Assembly (NCBI RefSeq): GCF_031583065.1
Contig: NZ_CP134053.1
Location: 3,224,001 to 3,288,000, forward strand
Source of the DNA: Streptomyces sp. CGMCC 4.7035
GTDB lineage: Bacteria > Actinomycetota > Actinomycetes > Streptomycetales > Streptomycetaceae
Length of the DNA stretch: 64,000 bases
Direction: 5' to 3'
Shown: one piece after another, positions 7,969 through 16,914 of the stretch
Layout: each line of letters begins with the position of its first letter
Numbering within the stretch: position 1 is the first letter of the stretch
The notes under the pieces: model-generated
The model's input: the letters and a program-made list of their open reading frames with translations, nothing else
The model's database searches: none
What the model was told of the DNA's origin: nothing
Program-made: the position numbers and the translations under genes

Positions 7969-10834
7969 GAACAGCCTCCCAGTCCATCATCGCCGCCTCG
8001 GGGGTGCCGCCGGGCGTCTCCAGGGCGCACTCGGCCCAGATGACCTTGCCGTCGGCGGTGTAGCGGGTGCCCCAGGCCTGGGCGAGCTGCGCGACCAGGA
8101 ACAGGCCCCGGCCGCCCTCGTCGTAGGTGGTGGCGTGGCGCAGGTGCGGGGCGGTACTGCTGGTGTCGGAGACCTCGCAGATCAGGGTGCGGTCGTGGAT
8201 CAGGCGTACCTGGATCGGTCCGCTGCCGTAGCGGACGGCGTTGGTGACCAGTTCGCTGAGCAGCAGTTCCGCGGTGAACGACACCTCGGCCAGGCCCCAT
8301 TCGCTCAGGCGGCGGGTGACAGCGCCGCGGATCTCGGAGACGCGGGCCGGGTCGGCTGGCAGCGACCAGTCGGCGATCCGGTCCGGGTCCAGGGCGAGGG
8401 TGCGGGCGACCAGCAGTGCGATGTCGTCGCGGGGGTGCTCGGGCGCCACGGTCTCCAGGATCGCCCGGCAGGTGTCGTCGGGTGGGCGGTCCTTGTGGGC
8501 GAGTGCGCGGCGCAGCAGGTCGAAGGCCGTGTCGGGGTCCCGTCGGCGGTCCTCGACGAGTCCATCGGTGTAGAGGACGAGCTGGCTGCCCTCGGGGAGT
8601 TTGATCTCGGCCGATTCGAAGGGCAGGCCGCCGAGACCGAGGGGAGGGCCGGCGGGCAGGTCGGGGAAGGTCACGGTGCCGTCGGGGTCGACCAGCGCGG
8701 GCGGGAGATGGCCCGCGCGAGCCACGGTGGCCTGCTGCGAAGTGGGGTCGTAGACGGCGTACAGGCAAGTGGCGCCGATGTTGTCGCCGCCTCCGACGGT
8801 GGGCTTCTCGCCGGCCTCCTCCCGGTCCAGGCGCGCCACGAGATTGTCGAGGTGGGTGAGGATCTCGTCGGGGGCGAGGTCGAGCTCGGCGTAGTTGCGT
8901 GCGGCGGTCCGTAGCCGGCCCATCGTGACGGCGGCGTGCAGACCGTGGCCCACCACGTCGCCGACGACGAGCGCGACGCGGGTGCCGGACAGGGGGATGA
9001 TGTCGAACCAGTCCCCGCCGACCTCGCTCTCGGCGGGCTGGTACCGGTGGGCGACCTCGACGGCGCTCTGTTCCGGCAGGTGGGTGGGGAGCAGGCTGCG
9101 CTGCAGCGCCAGGACCATGCTGTGCTCGCGGGTGTAGCGGCGGGCGTTGTCGATGCAGATGGCGGCGCGGGTGGCGAGTTCCTGGGCCAGGGAGCGGTCG
9201 TCGTCGCCGAAGGGAGCCGGGTACTGCGAGCGGTAGAAGCTGGCGATGCCCAGGACGACGCCGCGGGCCAGCAGCGGGGCGGCGATCAGGGAGTGGACGC
9301 CTCGGGCGACAAGGCGCTCGGCGTGCTCGGGCTGCTGGGAGATCCAGCCGGCGGCGAGCCCGAGCTCGGGTGCCAGCACCGCCTGCTCAAGGGTCAGGCA
9401 CTGGTACTGGGGTGTGGCGGGCAGGGGGTCGACACGCCGGCCGACCGGGTAGAACGGGAAGTCGTCGTGGATGCCGTGCATCACCACGCGAATCATGCCG
9501 GTCTGCGGATCGGCCGCTTCCTCGCCCCGCAGGACGGCCTCGGGCAGGTCGATGGCGACGTGGTCGGCCAGCCGCGGGACGGCCATCTCGGCGAGTTCGA
9601 GCGCCGTGCGGCGTACGTCCAGGGTGGTGCCGATACGGGTGCTCGCCTCGGACAGCAGCTCCAGGCGGCGCCGGGCCGCGACGGCGTACCGCCCCACTCC
9701 GGGCTCGCCCACGAGGACCAGTCGCCGGTCGGCCGTCGTCTCGCCGACTTCGGTGCTGTCGGCGTCGGCGGGGATACGGATGGTCGCGGGCGGCCGTGCC
9801 GTGGCCGGCCGGGCGGGTGGGAGACCGAGGAGATGCCTGGGCGGCGGGACGGCGGGCCGCGGCGCGAGGTCGTGGGGTTCGCCGAGATGGCCGGGGACGG
9901 TGAGCAGCGGCAGCGGCGCCTCATGGTGCAGTACCGCCTCGACGGCGACGCCCTGCATGCCGGACGGGCCCGTCACCACATCGCTGACGAGCGTCAGCCG
10001 CCGACCGTCGGTGAGGGTCACCTCGACCGCGGCCCGCTGGTCGGCGGAGATCAGCTCGGCGGCCTTCTCCCTGAGGATCGTCTGGTCGCGCCGGTTCAGT
10101 CCGCTCCGGGCCAGTTCGTCCACGCCGATCGACTCTCCGTCGATGAGCCGGTCACCGGCCTCCGCGCCCCGTTTGGTATCCAGGTACGCCCGCAGGAGAG
10201 CGCGCTCGCGCGCCGAGTTCTGCTCCAGGAGCCTGTGCTCGATGGCGTCGGCGGCCTTGCCGATCAGGAGGTCCATGACCGGGTTCGCCTCGGCGCGCGG
10301 ACAGGCGAAAGAGAGGACGCCCTCGATGCGTCCGCTCAGCAGGTCCCGGATCGGAATTGCGGTACAGGCGTTCCCCTGACCCCGTTCGGCGAAGTGCTCC
10401 GCGCCATGGATGCGGCACAGCCGCCGTTCCGCGAGAGCGGTACCGATGCCGTTCGTCCCGGCGACCCGCTCGGCGAACACGAACCCCGGGACGACCTGGA
10501 AGGGCGGCAGTCGCCTGGCCAGGGACCGCTCCCCGAAGCGGCGCGCGAGCACCATCCCCTCGGCGTCGGCGAGGCCGATGTTCATCCGGCTGCCCGCGAA
10601 CCTGTTCTCCAGCCGGTCGAGGACCGGATCGGCCGCGCGGACGAGACGGGCCTCCGGATCGAAGTCCTGTCGATAGGGGAGCTCCATCCGGTCCGGGGAG
10701 AGCCCCAGCAGTCGGCAGCGTTGCCAGGAGTTCAGGATCAGACTCCGCACACCGCTTTCCACCGGCCCGCCCTGCAGAAAGTGCTCGCGGATACGGGCGA
10801 GGTCGATGCCGCCTTCAGCGACCCCCATGTGCAT
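7955..10834 (-). CDS. GAF / SpoIIE phosphatase / HATPase regulatory protein
   Basis: About 959 residues. The N-terminal third resembles the input domain of AcoR-type regulators (SLILNSWQRC, GTNGIGTAL), with no sigma-54 AAA domain. A GAF domain (about 370-530), a PP2C/SpoIIE phosphatase with GGDWFD and GDVVGHG motifs, and a C-terminal RsbW-like HATPase (ELVTNAVRYG, YDEGGRGLFLV) follow. Such proteins act as partner-switching phosphatase plus anti-sigma-like kinase. ATG at 10834 or 10828 has a good GAGGGGAG ribosome site; a GTG at 10873 is in frame but poorly placed. It is translationally coupled to the sugar ABC ATPase, which suggests it senses or controls uptake of that sugar. Confidence 0.88.
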   Translation of the reverse strand: MHMGVAEGGIDLARIREHFLQGGPVESGVRSLILNSWQRCRLLGLSPDRMELPYRQDFDPEARLVRAADPVLDRLENRFAGSRMNIGLADAEGMVLARRFGERSLARRLPPFQVVPGFVFAERVAGTNGIGTALAERRLCRIHGAEHFAERGQGNACTAIPIRDLLSGRIEGVLSFACPRAEANPVMDLLIGKAADAIEHRLLEQNSARERALLRAYLDTKRGAEAGDRLIDGESIGVDELARSGLNRRDQTILREKAAELISADQRAAVEVTLTDGRRLTLVSDVVTGPSGMQGVAVEAVLHHEAPLPLLTVPGHLGEPHDLAPRPAVPPPRHLLGLPPARPATARPPATIRIPADADSTEVGETTADRRLVLVGEPGVGRYAVAARRRLELLSEASTRIGTTLDVRRTALELAEMAVPRLADHVAIDLPEAVLRGEEAADPQTGMIRVVMHGIHDDFPFYPVGRRVDPLPATPQYQCLTLEQAVLAPELGLAAGWISQQPEHAERLVARGVHSLIAAPLLARGVVLGIASFYRSQYPAPFGDDDRSLAQELATRAAICIDNARRYTREHSMVLALQRSLLPTHLPEQSAVEVAHRYQPAESEVGGDWFDIIPLSGTRVALVVGDVVGHGLHAAVTMGRLRTAARNYAELDLAPDEILTHLDNLVARLDREEAGEKPTVGGGDNIGATCLYAVYDPTSQQATVARAGHLPPALVDPDGTVTFPDLPAGPPLGLGGLPFESAEIKLPEGSQLVLYTDGLVEDRRRDPDTAFDLLRRALAHKDRPPDDTCRAILETVAPEHPRDDIALLVARTLALDPDRIADWSLPADPARVSEIRGAVTRRLSEWGLAEVSFTAELLLSELVTNAVRYGSGPIQVRLIHDRTLICEVSDTSSTAPHLRHATTYDEGGRGLFLVAQLAQAWGTRYTADGKVIWAECALETPGGTPEAAMMDWEAVPGLD

Positions 10835-10873
10835 CACTCCCCTCACCGGATCGCCGCTGGGCTGTCGTGTCAC

Positions 10874-10950
10874 CCCCTTCAGGAAGGGGTCCGCGCCTTA
10901 GGCAATTTTAGAACTTCTCTTGACAAAAGCGGGCTAATTACCTATTTCGC
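10874..10950. promoter_or_regulatory. AT-rich presumed promoter of the phosphatase-ABC operon
   Basis: This is the most AT-rich stretch in the neighbourhood. On the plus strand it contains TTGACA at 10920-10925 followed 17 bases later by TATTTC; on the minus strand it contains TAAAAT and TTGTCA. Which strand is used is not certain, but the position directly upstream of the minus-strand operon makes it the likely operon promoter. Confidence 0.45.
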
Positions 10951-11609
10951 GGCGGTGGGTCAAGGGGCCCGGGGCCCGGGGGCTGGGGGTTGGGGGTTTG
11001 GGGGGCGGGGACCGGGGCCGGTAGGCCGGGCCATTGGGGCTCGCGCAGGTCGGGGTGGTCAGATTGGTTGCCCTCTGTGGGTGGCCGGGTGCCGCTGGCC
11101 TTGCGCGCGCAAGGATTACAGGCGCTGCATACGCGCGAGCGCACTGCGGCCGGTGGCCGGGTGTCTGTTGCTCGGCGCTGCCGGTGGGCGGGGCAGGGCG
11201 GACTGGGCGGGGCCGGATCGGCCGGGTCGGGCGGCCGGATCGGGCAGGGCGGGATGGCCGCGGCGTTGTGCCGCGGCGCGGTGGTCGCCGCCGACATGGC
11301 GGTCGGGGCGGCCGTGTCGGGGTGAGTGGGTGATGGGGGCGGAGCGTCTGTGTCGGGCCGAGTGGGCGATGCGGTTGAACCGCCCGCGTCGGCCCGGGTG
11401 GGCGATGCGGTCGAGGGCTTCGTGACCGGTCCCGTCGTCGATGCGATCGAACCGCCCGCGTTGCCGACTCCGCCCGCTTTGTGACGCCGGCCGCGTCGGT
11501 CCGGCTGGGCGATGCGGTCGAGGGGTTCGTGCTGGGCCCCGTCACCGGTGTGATCAACCCGCCCGCCGCCCCGCCCACCCGTCCAGCCGACCCGCCCGCC
11601 TTGCCGACC
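10951..11609. other. Gene-free GC-rich stretch with degenerate repeats
   Basis: No supportable gene. The stretch is made of G-rich runs and imperfect copies of a GGGCGATGCGGTCGA-like word (near 11367, 11401 and 11507). Open frames crossing it are low-complexity Pro/Arg/Ala translations. It follows the 3' end of the dehydrogenase remnant on the minus strand. Confidence 0.6.
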
Positions 11610-11895
11610 CCGCCCGCCCCGGCCGACTGGACGGCCGCGAGGGCGATGGACAGGGCGGCTCGGGCGTCCCCGCCGGTGACCGACGGCGTGCGGCCCGTGC
11701 GGACACTGTCGGCGAAGTCGGCGAGTCCCGCGACGTACGCGTCGCGGAAGAGGTCCTGGTCGTAGGTGACGCACTCGGCGGCGACGCCACCGGAGCCGTA
11801 GGCCGTCAGATGGGTGCGGCGGATGTCGCCCATCGTCAGCATGCCGGCTGAGCCGAAGACCTCGCCGCGGACGTCGTAGCCATCGGCGCTCCACA
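11610..11895 (-). pseudogene. C-terminal remnant of a Gfo/Idh/MocA-family dehydrogenase
   Basis: About 95 codons match the C-terminal end of inositol/sugar dehydrogenases: SADGYDVRGEVFGSAGML, then a helix with DLFRDAYVAGLADFADSVR, then GGDARAALSIALAAVQSA. The N-terminal NAD-binding domain is absent; upstream the frame runs into a TnpB remnant. The normal stop is lost and the frame runs into low-complexity sequence. The intact ancestor was probably an NAD(P)-dependent sugar or inositol dehydrogenase associated with the adjacent sugar ABC transporter. Confidence 0.7.
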
Positions 11896-12173
11896 GGCCG
11901 ATACCGCCAGTCCGGCGGCCTTTTTCACGTTGCGTGCGGAGTTGATGTCCCGGTCGAGGAGGGCTCCGCAGGCGGGGCAGGTCCATTCCCGGATGTGGAG
12001 GGGCTTGGGTCCATCCACGTGGTCGCAGTACGAGCAGGTCTGACTGGTCGGCACGAAACGGCCGAAGCGCGCACGGCGTCGTTGAACACGACGCGGGCGC
12101 ACCCGAACGCCCGTGCCAATGCGCCGCGTTGGGTGTGATTCGGGTACAGGCGAAAGCTGTACCGAAGCTGCAT
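11896..12173 (-). pseudogene. TnpB (IS200/IS605 accessory) remnant with internal deletion
   Basis: The first 35 codons from the ATG at 12173 read as a TnpB N-terminus (MQLRYSFRLYPNHTQRGAL, then ARVVFNDAVR). The next recognisable part, in another frame, is the C-terminal zinc ribbon: TSQTCSYCDHVDG, WTCPACGALLDRDINSARNV, AAGLAVSACGA. A full TnpB is about 400 residues, so about three quarters, including most of the RuvC catalytic region, is gone. It sits between the dehydrogenase and LacI remnants and probably marks the event that broke them. Confidence 0.8.
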
Positions 12174-12210
12174 GAGAGCCACTGTACGTACTTGGGCTAC
12201 GGGAGAGATC

Positions 12211-12359
12211 AGGAGAGCAGACCGCGCCTGGCGGAACTCGCCGTCGGCCGGGCCATCGCCCGGATGGAGGGGGAGGCGGCGCCGGGCCCCGAGACCGTCA
12301 TCGCGCCGCGACTCGTGGTCCGCTCGACCACGGCGGCGCCGCGCCGGGCCCTGTCGTAA
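12211..12359 (+). pseudogene. C-terminal remnant of a LacI-family regulator
   Basis: The last 45-50 codons before a TAA stop read LAELAVGRAIARMEGEA, then PETVIAPRLVVRSTTAAP, the typical end of a LacI-family repressor (helix, then a beta strand ending LVVRxST). The DNA-binding domain and most of the sugar-binding core are missing, and the breakpoint abuts the TnpB remnant. It may once have regulated the adjacent sugar transporter locus. Confidence 0.6.
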
Positions 12360-12703
12360 CTCCCGTCGTCCGCCCGCGGGACGGGCCGGGCGTCGCCCGG
12401 CAGGCGCGAGGTCGACAACAGGGCCCAGGGCCCCGGGCTGAGGGCCCGGGGCTGAGGGGATCACCCGGACGGCGCCGACCGGATTGCGTCGGGCGCCGAC
12501 GCGCGGCAGGGCGCGGGCGCTCTTATGCTGGAGGTTCAGGACCTTGCGGCCCGTGTCCCATGGCACTGCCGTGACCTGCGGCTTCTGTGCAGTCGCGCCG
12601 TAGGCGGACACATGTTCATCCCGCACTCGTGCTCACACGGGCGTGCACACACGCTCGTGCTCAGAGTTGCGGAACGTGGCCTCGCATGGTGGGGAGTCAC
12701 TCC
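12360..12703. other. Intergenic region before the serine hydrolase
   Basis: No gene is supported. It contains clustered GGGCCC-type words and an imperfect inverted repeat built on GGCGCC around 12469-12500, plausibly a terminator-like structure, then a less GC-rich segment with CTTATGCT near 12521 that could be part of the downstream promoter. Confidence 0.45.
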
Positions 12704-13945
12704 ATGACGCATTCCCGAATACGTTTGCGTCGGGCGGCCGCGACGGCCGCCGCGGCAGGAATGTTCGCACTGCCGATCGCGGGCGTGGCCGGGTGCGGTG
12801 GCCCCGCCGCGCCGGCGAAACCGTCGCCGTCCGTTTCCACATCGGCGTCCCCGGACGAGGTCCGTGACATCACCCCTGACGTGACGCAGCAACTCGACAC
12901 CGTCGTCCAGCGGATCATGCGGGAGGCGAACATCCCGGGTGTGACCGTAGGACTGTGGACGCCCGACGGCAACTATGTGCGGTCCTTCGGGCTCGCCGAC
13001 CAGAGCAACGGCCAGGCCATGTCGCCGAATCTGTACATGCGGATCGGGAGCGTGACCAAGACGTTCACCGTGACGGCGCTGCTGCAGTTGGTCGACCGGC
13101 ACAAGGTGAGCCTGGACGATCCGATCGGGAAGTACGTCGAAGGCGTACCCAACGGAAGCAAGATCACCCTGCGCGAGCTGGCCGGGATGCGCAGCGGCCT
13201 GTTCAACTACTCCAACGACGAGGCCTTCTACGAGGCGCTGACGAACGATCCACACCAGCCGTTCACCCCGCAGGAGTTGCTCGGCTACGCCTTCCAGCAC
13301 CATGTGCTGTTCCCGCCGGGAAAGAAGTTCGAGTACTCCAACACCAACCTCATCCTGCTCGGCCTCGTCATCGAGAAGGTCACCGGTCAGCAACTGCACG
13401 ATCACATCAAGAAGGACGTCCTTGAACCGACCGGCCTGGACCACACGCTCCTGCCGGTCGACGCCACGTTCCCGACCCCGCACGCGCAGGGATACACGAC
13501 CCAGACCGCGAACGGGGACGTCCAGGACGCGGCCGACTGGAACCCCTCATGGGCCTGGGCGGCCGGCGCGATGATCTCCAATCTGCAGGACCTGCGCGTA
13601 TGGGCGCGTACGGTGGCCACGGGCAAACTGCCCGGCGGCGGCGACCTGATCAGTCCCGACCTGCAGAAGCAGCGGCTCACCACACCCCCGACCCCCGTCC
13701 CGGGCATCGGGTACGGCCTCGGCATCTTCAGCGTCCAGGGGTGGATCGGGCACAACGGTTCGCTGCCGGGCTACGAGTCCCTGGTGGTCTATCTGCCGTC
13801 GGCACGGGCGACCCTCGTCGTCCTGCTGAACACCGACATCGACCATGACAACCAGGAGCCCACCACGCTCCTCGGCGAGGAGATCACGAAGATCGTCACA
13901 CCGGGCCACGTCTTCAACATGCCCGCGGAGCCCGCGGCCAGGTAA
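12704..13945 (+). CDS. Serine hydrolase lipoprotein (class C beta-lactamase / DD-peptidase fold)
   Basis: 413 residues from an ATG, chosen because it directly precedes a signal peptide (Arg-rich start, hydrophobic core) with a lipobox ending at Cys31. Penicillin-binding motifs: SVTK (nucleophile Ser116, Lys119), a YSN motif within FEYSNTN, and HNGSLPG in place of the KTG box. It probably acts outside the membrane as a D-alanyl-D-alanine carboxypeptidase, esterase or related hydrolase; the substrate cannot be told from sequence. It stands alone, and its stop codon begins an octamer tandem repeat. Confidence 0.88.
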   Translation: MTHSRIRLRRAAATAAAAGMFALPIAGVAGCGGPAAPAKPSPSVSTSASPDEVRDITPDVTQQLDTVVQRIMREANIPGVTVGLWTPDGNYVRSFGLADQSNGQAMSPNLYMRIGSVTKTFTVTALLQLVDRHKVSLDDPIGKYVEGVPNGSKITLRELAGMRSGLFNYSNDEAFYEALTNDPHQPFTPQELLGYAFQHHVLFPPGKKFEYSNTNLILLGLVIEKVTGQQLHDHIKKDVLEPTGLDHTLLPVDATFPTPHAQGYTTQTANGDVQDAADWNPSWAWAAGAMISNLQDLRVWARTVATGKLPGGGDLISPDLQKQRLTTPPTPVPGIGYGLGIFSVQGWIGHNGSLPGYESLVVYLPSARATLVVLLNTDIDHDNQEPTTLLGEEITKIVTPGHVFNMPAEPAAR

Positions 13946-13998
13946 GCGGTTAAGCGGTTAAGCGGTTAGGCAGGTAGGCAGGTAGGCAGGTAGGCAGG
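13943..13998. repeat. Octamer tandem repeat starting in a stop codon
   Basis: Seven head-to-tail 8-bp units: three TAAGCGGT followed by four TAGGCAGG. The first three bases of unit one are the TAA stop of the serine hydrolase gene, so stop codons recur in this frame family. Confidence 0.95.
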
Positions 13999-14137
13999 CA
14001 AGGATGCCGGGGCCGGTGCGGGCAGGGGAGAGAAAAATCCAGTGCTCCGCCGCCGACCGGTTCCCTACACTCAACCAGGCAGTGCGCGCCGCCCCGTTCT
14101 CGCGGCGCGTTCCGTGACGAGTGAGGGGAGCCCGGCC

Positions 14138-14245
14138 GTGCGTGAGCGCACCGCTGTCGTCGTTCCCCGGTCACGGTACGAGGTGATCCTCGTGTCCTCG
14201 TACGTCCGGTGCCGGCTGCGCGGCCGGAACCGGATGTGCCCGTGA
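14138..14245 (+). CDS. Possible 35-residue leader peptide upstream of the EF-G paralogue
   Basis: A GTG-start frame of 35 codons is preceded by a strong AGGGGAG ribosome site 7 bases upstream. The product is basic and ends RCRLRGRNRMCP. It ends about 155 bases before the EF-G paralogue start, with an octamer triplet repeat between them. It could be an attenuation leader, a small protein, or chance. No family match is recognised; the ribosome site is the main support. Confidence 0.35.
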   Translation: MRERTAVVVPRSRYEVILVSSYVRCRLRGRNRMCP

Positions 14246-14262
14246 CGACCACCTGATCCTGC

Positions 14263-14286
14263 CGGCCTATCGGCCTATCGGCCTAT
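14263..14286. repeat. Octamer repeat CGGCCTAT x3
   Basis: Three perfect copies of CGGCCTAT followed by a decayed fourth (CGGCCACG), in the leader of the EF-G paralogue gene. Confidence 0.92.
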
Positions 14287-14401
14287 CGGCCACGCACGCC
14301 GCCACCACTGGCTCGGCCGGATGCCTCAACTCAGCTTCATCACAGGTCTGTTCGTCCGGGAATCGCGCCGCCCTGTTGGATCACCCGAAAGGTCATGGGC
14401 C

Positions 14402-16522
14402 GTGCGTACCGACCCGCACCGTCACCTCACCAGTGCACTCGCCAGTCCACTCACCAGTGCACTCACCAGTCCGCTCACCGCCGTTCGCAATCTGGGCATC
14501 CTCGCCCACGTCGACGCCGGCAAGACCACCGTCACCGAGCGGATCCTGTACCTCACCGGGACCACTCACAAGCGCGGCGAGGTCCACGACGGCACGACCG
14601 TCACCGACTTCGACCCGCAGGAACGCGACCGTGGCATCACCATCTTCGCCGCGGCCGTCAGCTGTGTCTGGGACGACCACCGGATCAACCTGATCGACAC
14701 TCCGGGCCACGTCGACTTCGCCGACGAGGTCGAGCGTTCGCTGCGTGTGTTGGACGGCGCTATCGCCGTGTTCGACGCGGTCGCGGGCGTCGAGCCGCAG
14801 AGCGAGTCGGTGTGGCGGCAGGCCGACCGGTACGGGGTGCCGCGGATCGCCTTCGTCAACAAGATGGACCGCGCGGGTGCCGATCTCGACACGGCGGTGG
14901 AGTCGATCCGGCAGCGGCTCCACCCGGCGCCGCTGGTCGTCCAGATGCCGATCGGTACGGAGGACGGGTTCACCGGTGTGGTGGATCTGCCGCGCATGCG
15001 GTCGCTGGTCTGGGCCGACGGCTGCGACTCGGCCGAGGAAAGCCCCGTGCCGGACGCCCTGCGCGACGAAGCGCTGCGGCGCCGCAGGCTGCTGGAGGAG
15101 GCCGTGGCGGAACTCCACCCCCTGGCGCTGGAGGAGTTCTGCGCCGGGTCCGGGCTCAGCGCGCGGACCCTGGCCTCCGCCCTGCGTGACCTGACCCGTA
15201 CCGGCGACGGCGTGGTGGTGCTGTGCGGCTCGGCCTACCGCAACCGCGGGATCGAGCCGCTGCTGGACGCGGCCGTGGCGTACCTGCCCTCGCCGCTGGA
15301 CGTGCCCCCGGTGCGCGGCACCCAGGACGGCGCGGAGCAGGAGCGGGCGGCGGACCCGGCGGCACCGCTGGCGGCCCTGGCGTTCAAGGTGAACGCCACG
15401 GCCACGGGCCGGCTCACCTATCTGCGTATCTATTCGGGCACCCTTCGGAAGGGAGAGACAGTGATGGACGCGGGCGCCCGGCGCACCGAGCGGATCGGCC
15501 GGATCCTGCGCGTCCAGGCCGACCGGCACGCCGAGCTGGACCGGGCCGAGGCCGGGGACATCGTCGCGGTGATCGGGCTGAAGTCGGCCCGCGCCGGATC
15601 GACGCTGTGCGCGCCCGGGGCGCCGCTGGTCCTGGAACCGCCGACGGTCGCCGATCCGGTCGTCTCCGCCGCGGTCGAGGCCCGCCGGAGCACCGACACC
15701 GACCGCCTGGTGTCGGCGCTGGCCCGGCTGGGCGAGGAGGACCCCTCGCTGGTGGTCCGCACCGACCCCGAGACCGGCCAGACGGTGCTGTCCGGCATGG
15801 GCGAACTCCATCTGGAGGTGGCAGTGGAGAAGATCCGCCTCGCCCATGGGCTTGACGTCAACGTCGGCCGGCCGAGCGTGGCTTACCGGGAAACGGTCGC
15901 CCGCGGGGTCTCCGGGCTGGTGTACCGGCACGTCAAACAGGACGGCGGCGCGGGACAGTTCGCCCATGTCGTCCTCGACGTGGCACCGCTGGAGGCAGCC
16001 GACGACGACTCCGGCGGCGCGACCGGCTTCGCGTTCCGCTCGACGGTCGTCGGGGGACGGGTGCCGCAGGAGTACGTCCGCGCGGTCGAGGCCGGCTGCC
16101 GGGACGCCCTGGCCGAGGGGCCGCTGGGCGGTCACCCGGTGACCGGGCTGCGCGTCGTGCTGACCGACGGGGCGACCCACCCGAAGGACTCGTCGGATAT
16201 GGCGTTCCGTACGGCCGGCCGGCTCGCGCTCCGGGAGGCGCTGCGGGCGTGCGCGATGGTCCTGCTGGAACCGGTGGCCGAAGTCACGGTCACCGTGCCC
16301 GAGGACGCCGTCGGCGCGGTGCTCGGCGACCTGGCGGCACGACGTGGCCGGGTCTCGGGCTCGACGGCGCGCGGGAGTGCGGCGGTTGTCACCGCGACGG
16401 TGCCGCTGGTCGAACTGTTCGGTTATGCGACGCGGTTGCGCAGCCGTACGCAGGGCCGGGGAGCTTTCACGACCCGGCCCGCGGGCTACGCCCCCGCGCC
16501 CCACGGGACGGCGGCCCGGTAG
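14402..16522 (+). CDS. fusA2: Elongation factor G paralogue (translational GTPase)
   Basis: 706 residues from a GTG preceded by AAAGG, the length of a full EF-G. GTPase motifs: AHVDAGKTT (35-43), DTPGH, NKMD; the five-domain EF-G layout continues to the C-terminal domains. It is the divergent second EF-G typical of Streptomyces, not the str-operon fusA (no rpsL/rpsG/tuf neighbours). The first 28 residues are a poorly conserved extension encoded by a CTCACCAGT-rich repeat before the conserved [12 protein letters not shown]. Its role could be an alternative translocation or recycling factor or a ribosomal protection factor of the TetM/OtrA type; I cannot decide. Confidence 0.85.
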   Translation: MRTDPHRHLTSALASPLTSALTSPLTAVRNLGILAHVDAGKTTVTERILYLTGTTHKRGEVHDGTTVTDFDPQERDRGITIFAAAVSCVWDDHRINLIDTPGHVDFADEVERSLRVLDGAIAVFDAVAGVEPQSESVWRQADRYGVPRIAFVNKMDRAGADLDTAVESIRQRLHPAPLVVQMPIGTEDGFTGVVDLPRMRSLVWADGCDSAEESPVPDALRDEALRRRRLLEEAVAELHPLALEEFCAGSGLSARTLASALRDLTRTGDGVVVLCGSAYRNRGIEPLLDAAVAYLPSPLDVPPVRGTQDGAEQERAADPAAPLAALAFKVNATATGRLTYLRIYSGTLRKGETVMDAGARRTERIGRILRVQADRHAELDRAEAGDIVAVIGLKSARAGSTLCAPGAPLVLEPPTVADPVVSAAVEARRSTDTDRLVSALARLGEEDPSLVVRTDPETGQTVLSGMGELHLEVAVEKIRLAHGLDVNVGRPSVAYRETVARGVSGLVYRHVKQDGGAGQFAHVVLDVAPLEAADDDSGGATGFAFRSTVVGGRVPQEYVRAVEAGCRDALAEGPLGGHPVTGLRVVLTDGATHPKDSSDMAFRTAGRLALREALRACAMVLLEPVAEVTVTVPEDAVGAVLGDLAARRGRVSGSTARGSAAVVTATVPLVELFGYATRLRSRTQGRGAFTTRPAGYAPAPHGTAAR

Positions 16523-16529
16523 TCGCGGC

Positions 16530-16561
16530 GACGGTCCCGCCCCTGCGCGGGCGGGACCGTC
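16530..16561 (+). terminator. Strong hairpin after the EF-G paralogue
   Basis: Perfect 13-bp stem GACGGTCCCGCCC / GGGCGGGACCGTC with a 6-base loop, starting 8 bases after the stop codon. No U-tract, as is common in this group. Confidence 0.85.
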
Positions 16562-16914
16562 CGTCCGTGTCGCGACCGGCGTTGTCCGCAAGTCCGCAAG
16601 GCCATGGCCCGCCGTGGTCGGTTGTGGCGGCGGTGTCCGGCGGCGTGGGCCTGAGCCGGCGTCGTGGCTCCAGCTGTTCATTCCCGGCACGCCCGTCGCC
16701 GGGCGCCGCATCAGGAGGGGAAGCTCGCCGAAGGCGGCGCGGTGGCTCGGAGTCGGGCTTCGGGGCGGGGGAGGCCGCGCGGTTGCGCCCGTTCGTCCCG
16801 CGGGACGTTCCCGTCATCCCTGGAACAACGGGACGGAATTCCCGGCCGTCGGCGCGGAAACGCTGGGCGACGAGATCACGGTTCGTGATCGGCACCATCA
16901 GTCCGGAGGTTTCC
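16562..16914. other. Intergenic region, no gene seen
   Basis: About 350 bases separate the terminator and the SH3-protein gene. Frames crossing it have no domain, signal or codon-bias support. The last 60 bases are lower in GC and should hold the SH3 gene promoter and its GGAGGT ribosome site. Confidence 0.55.

Noticed and set aside
10934..11609. Long Pro/Arg-rich reading frames in the GC-rich gap
   Set aside because: They are run-on translations of the dehydrogenase remnant and degenerate repeats, with no start, ribosome site or domain support.
11896..12173. Active TnpB or a guide-RNA system
   Set aside because: Only the two ends remain, in different frames, and most of the RuvC catalytic region is missing.
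14402..16522. EF-G paralogue called as a tetracycline-resistance protein (TetM/OtrA)
   Set aside because: The motifs fit EF-G as well, and streptomycetes commonly carry a second EF-G. Resistance cannot be claimed from sequence alone.
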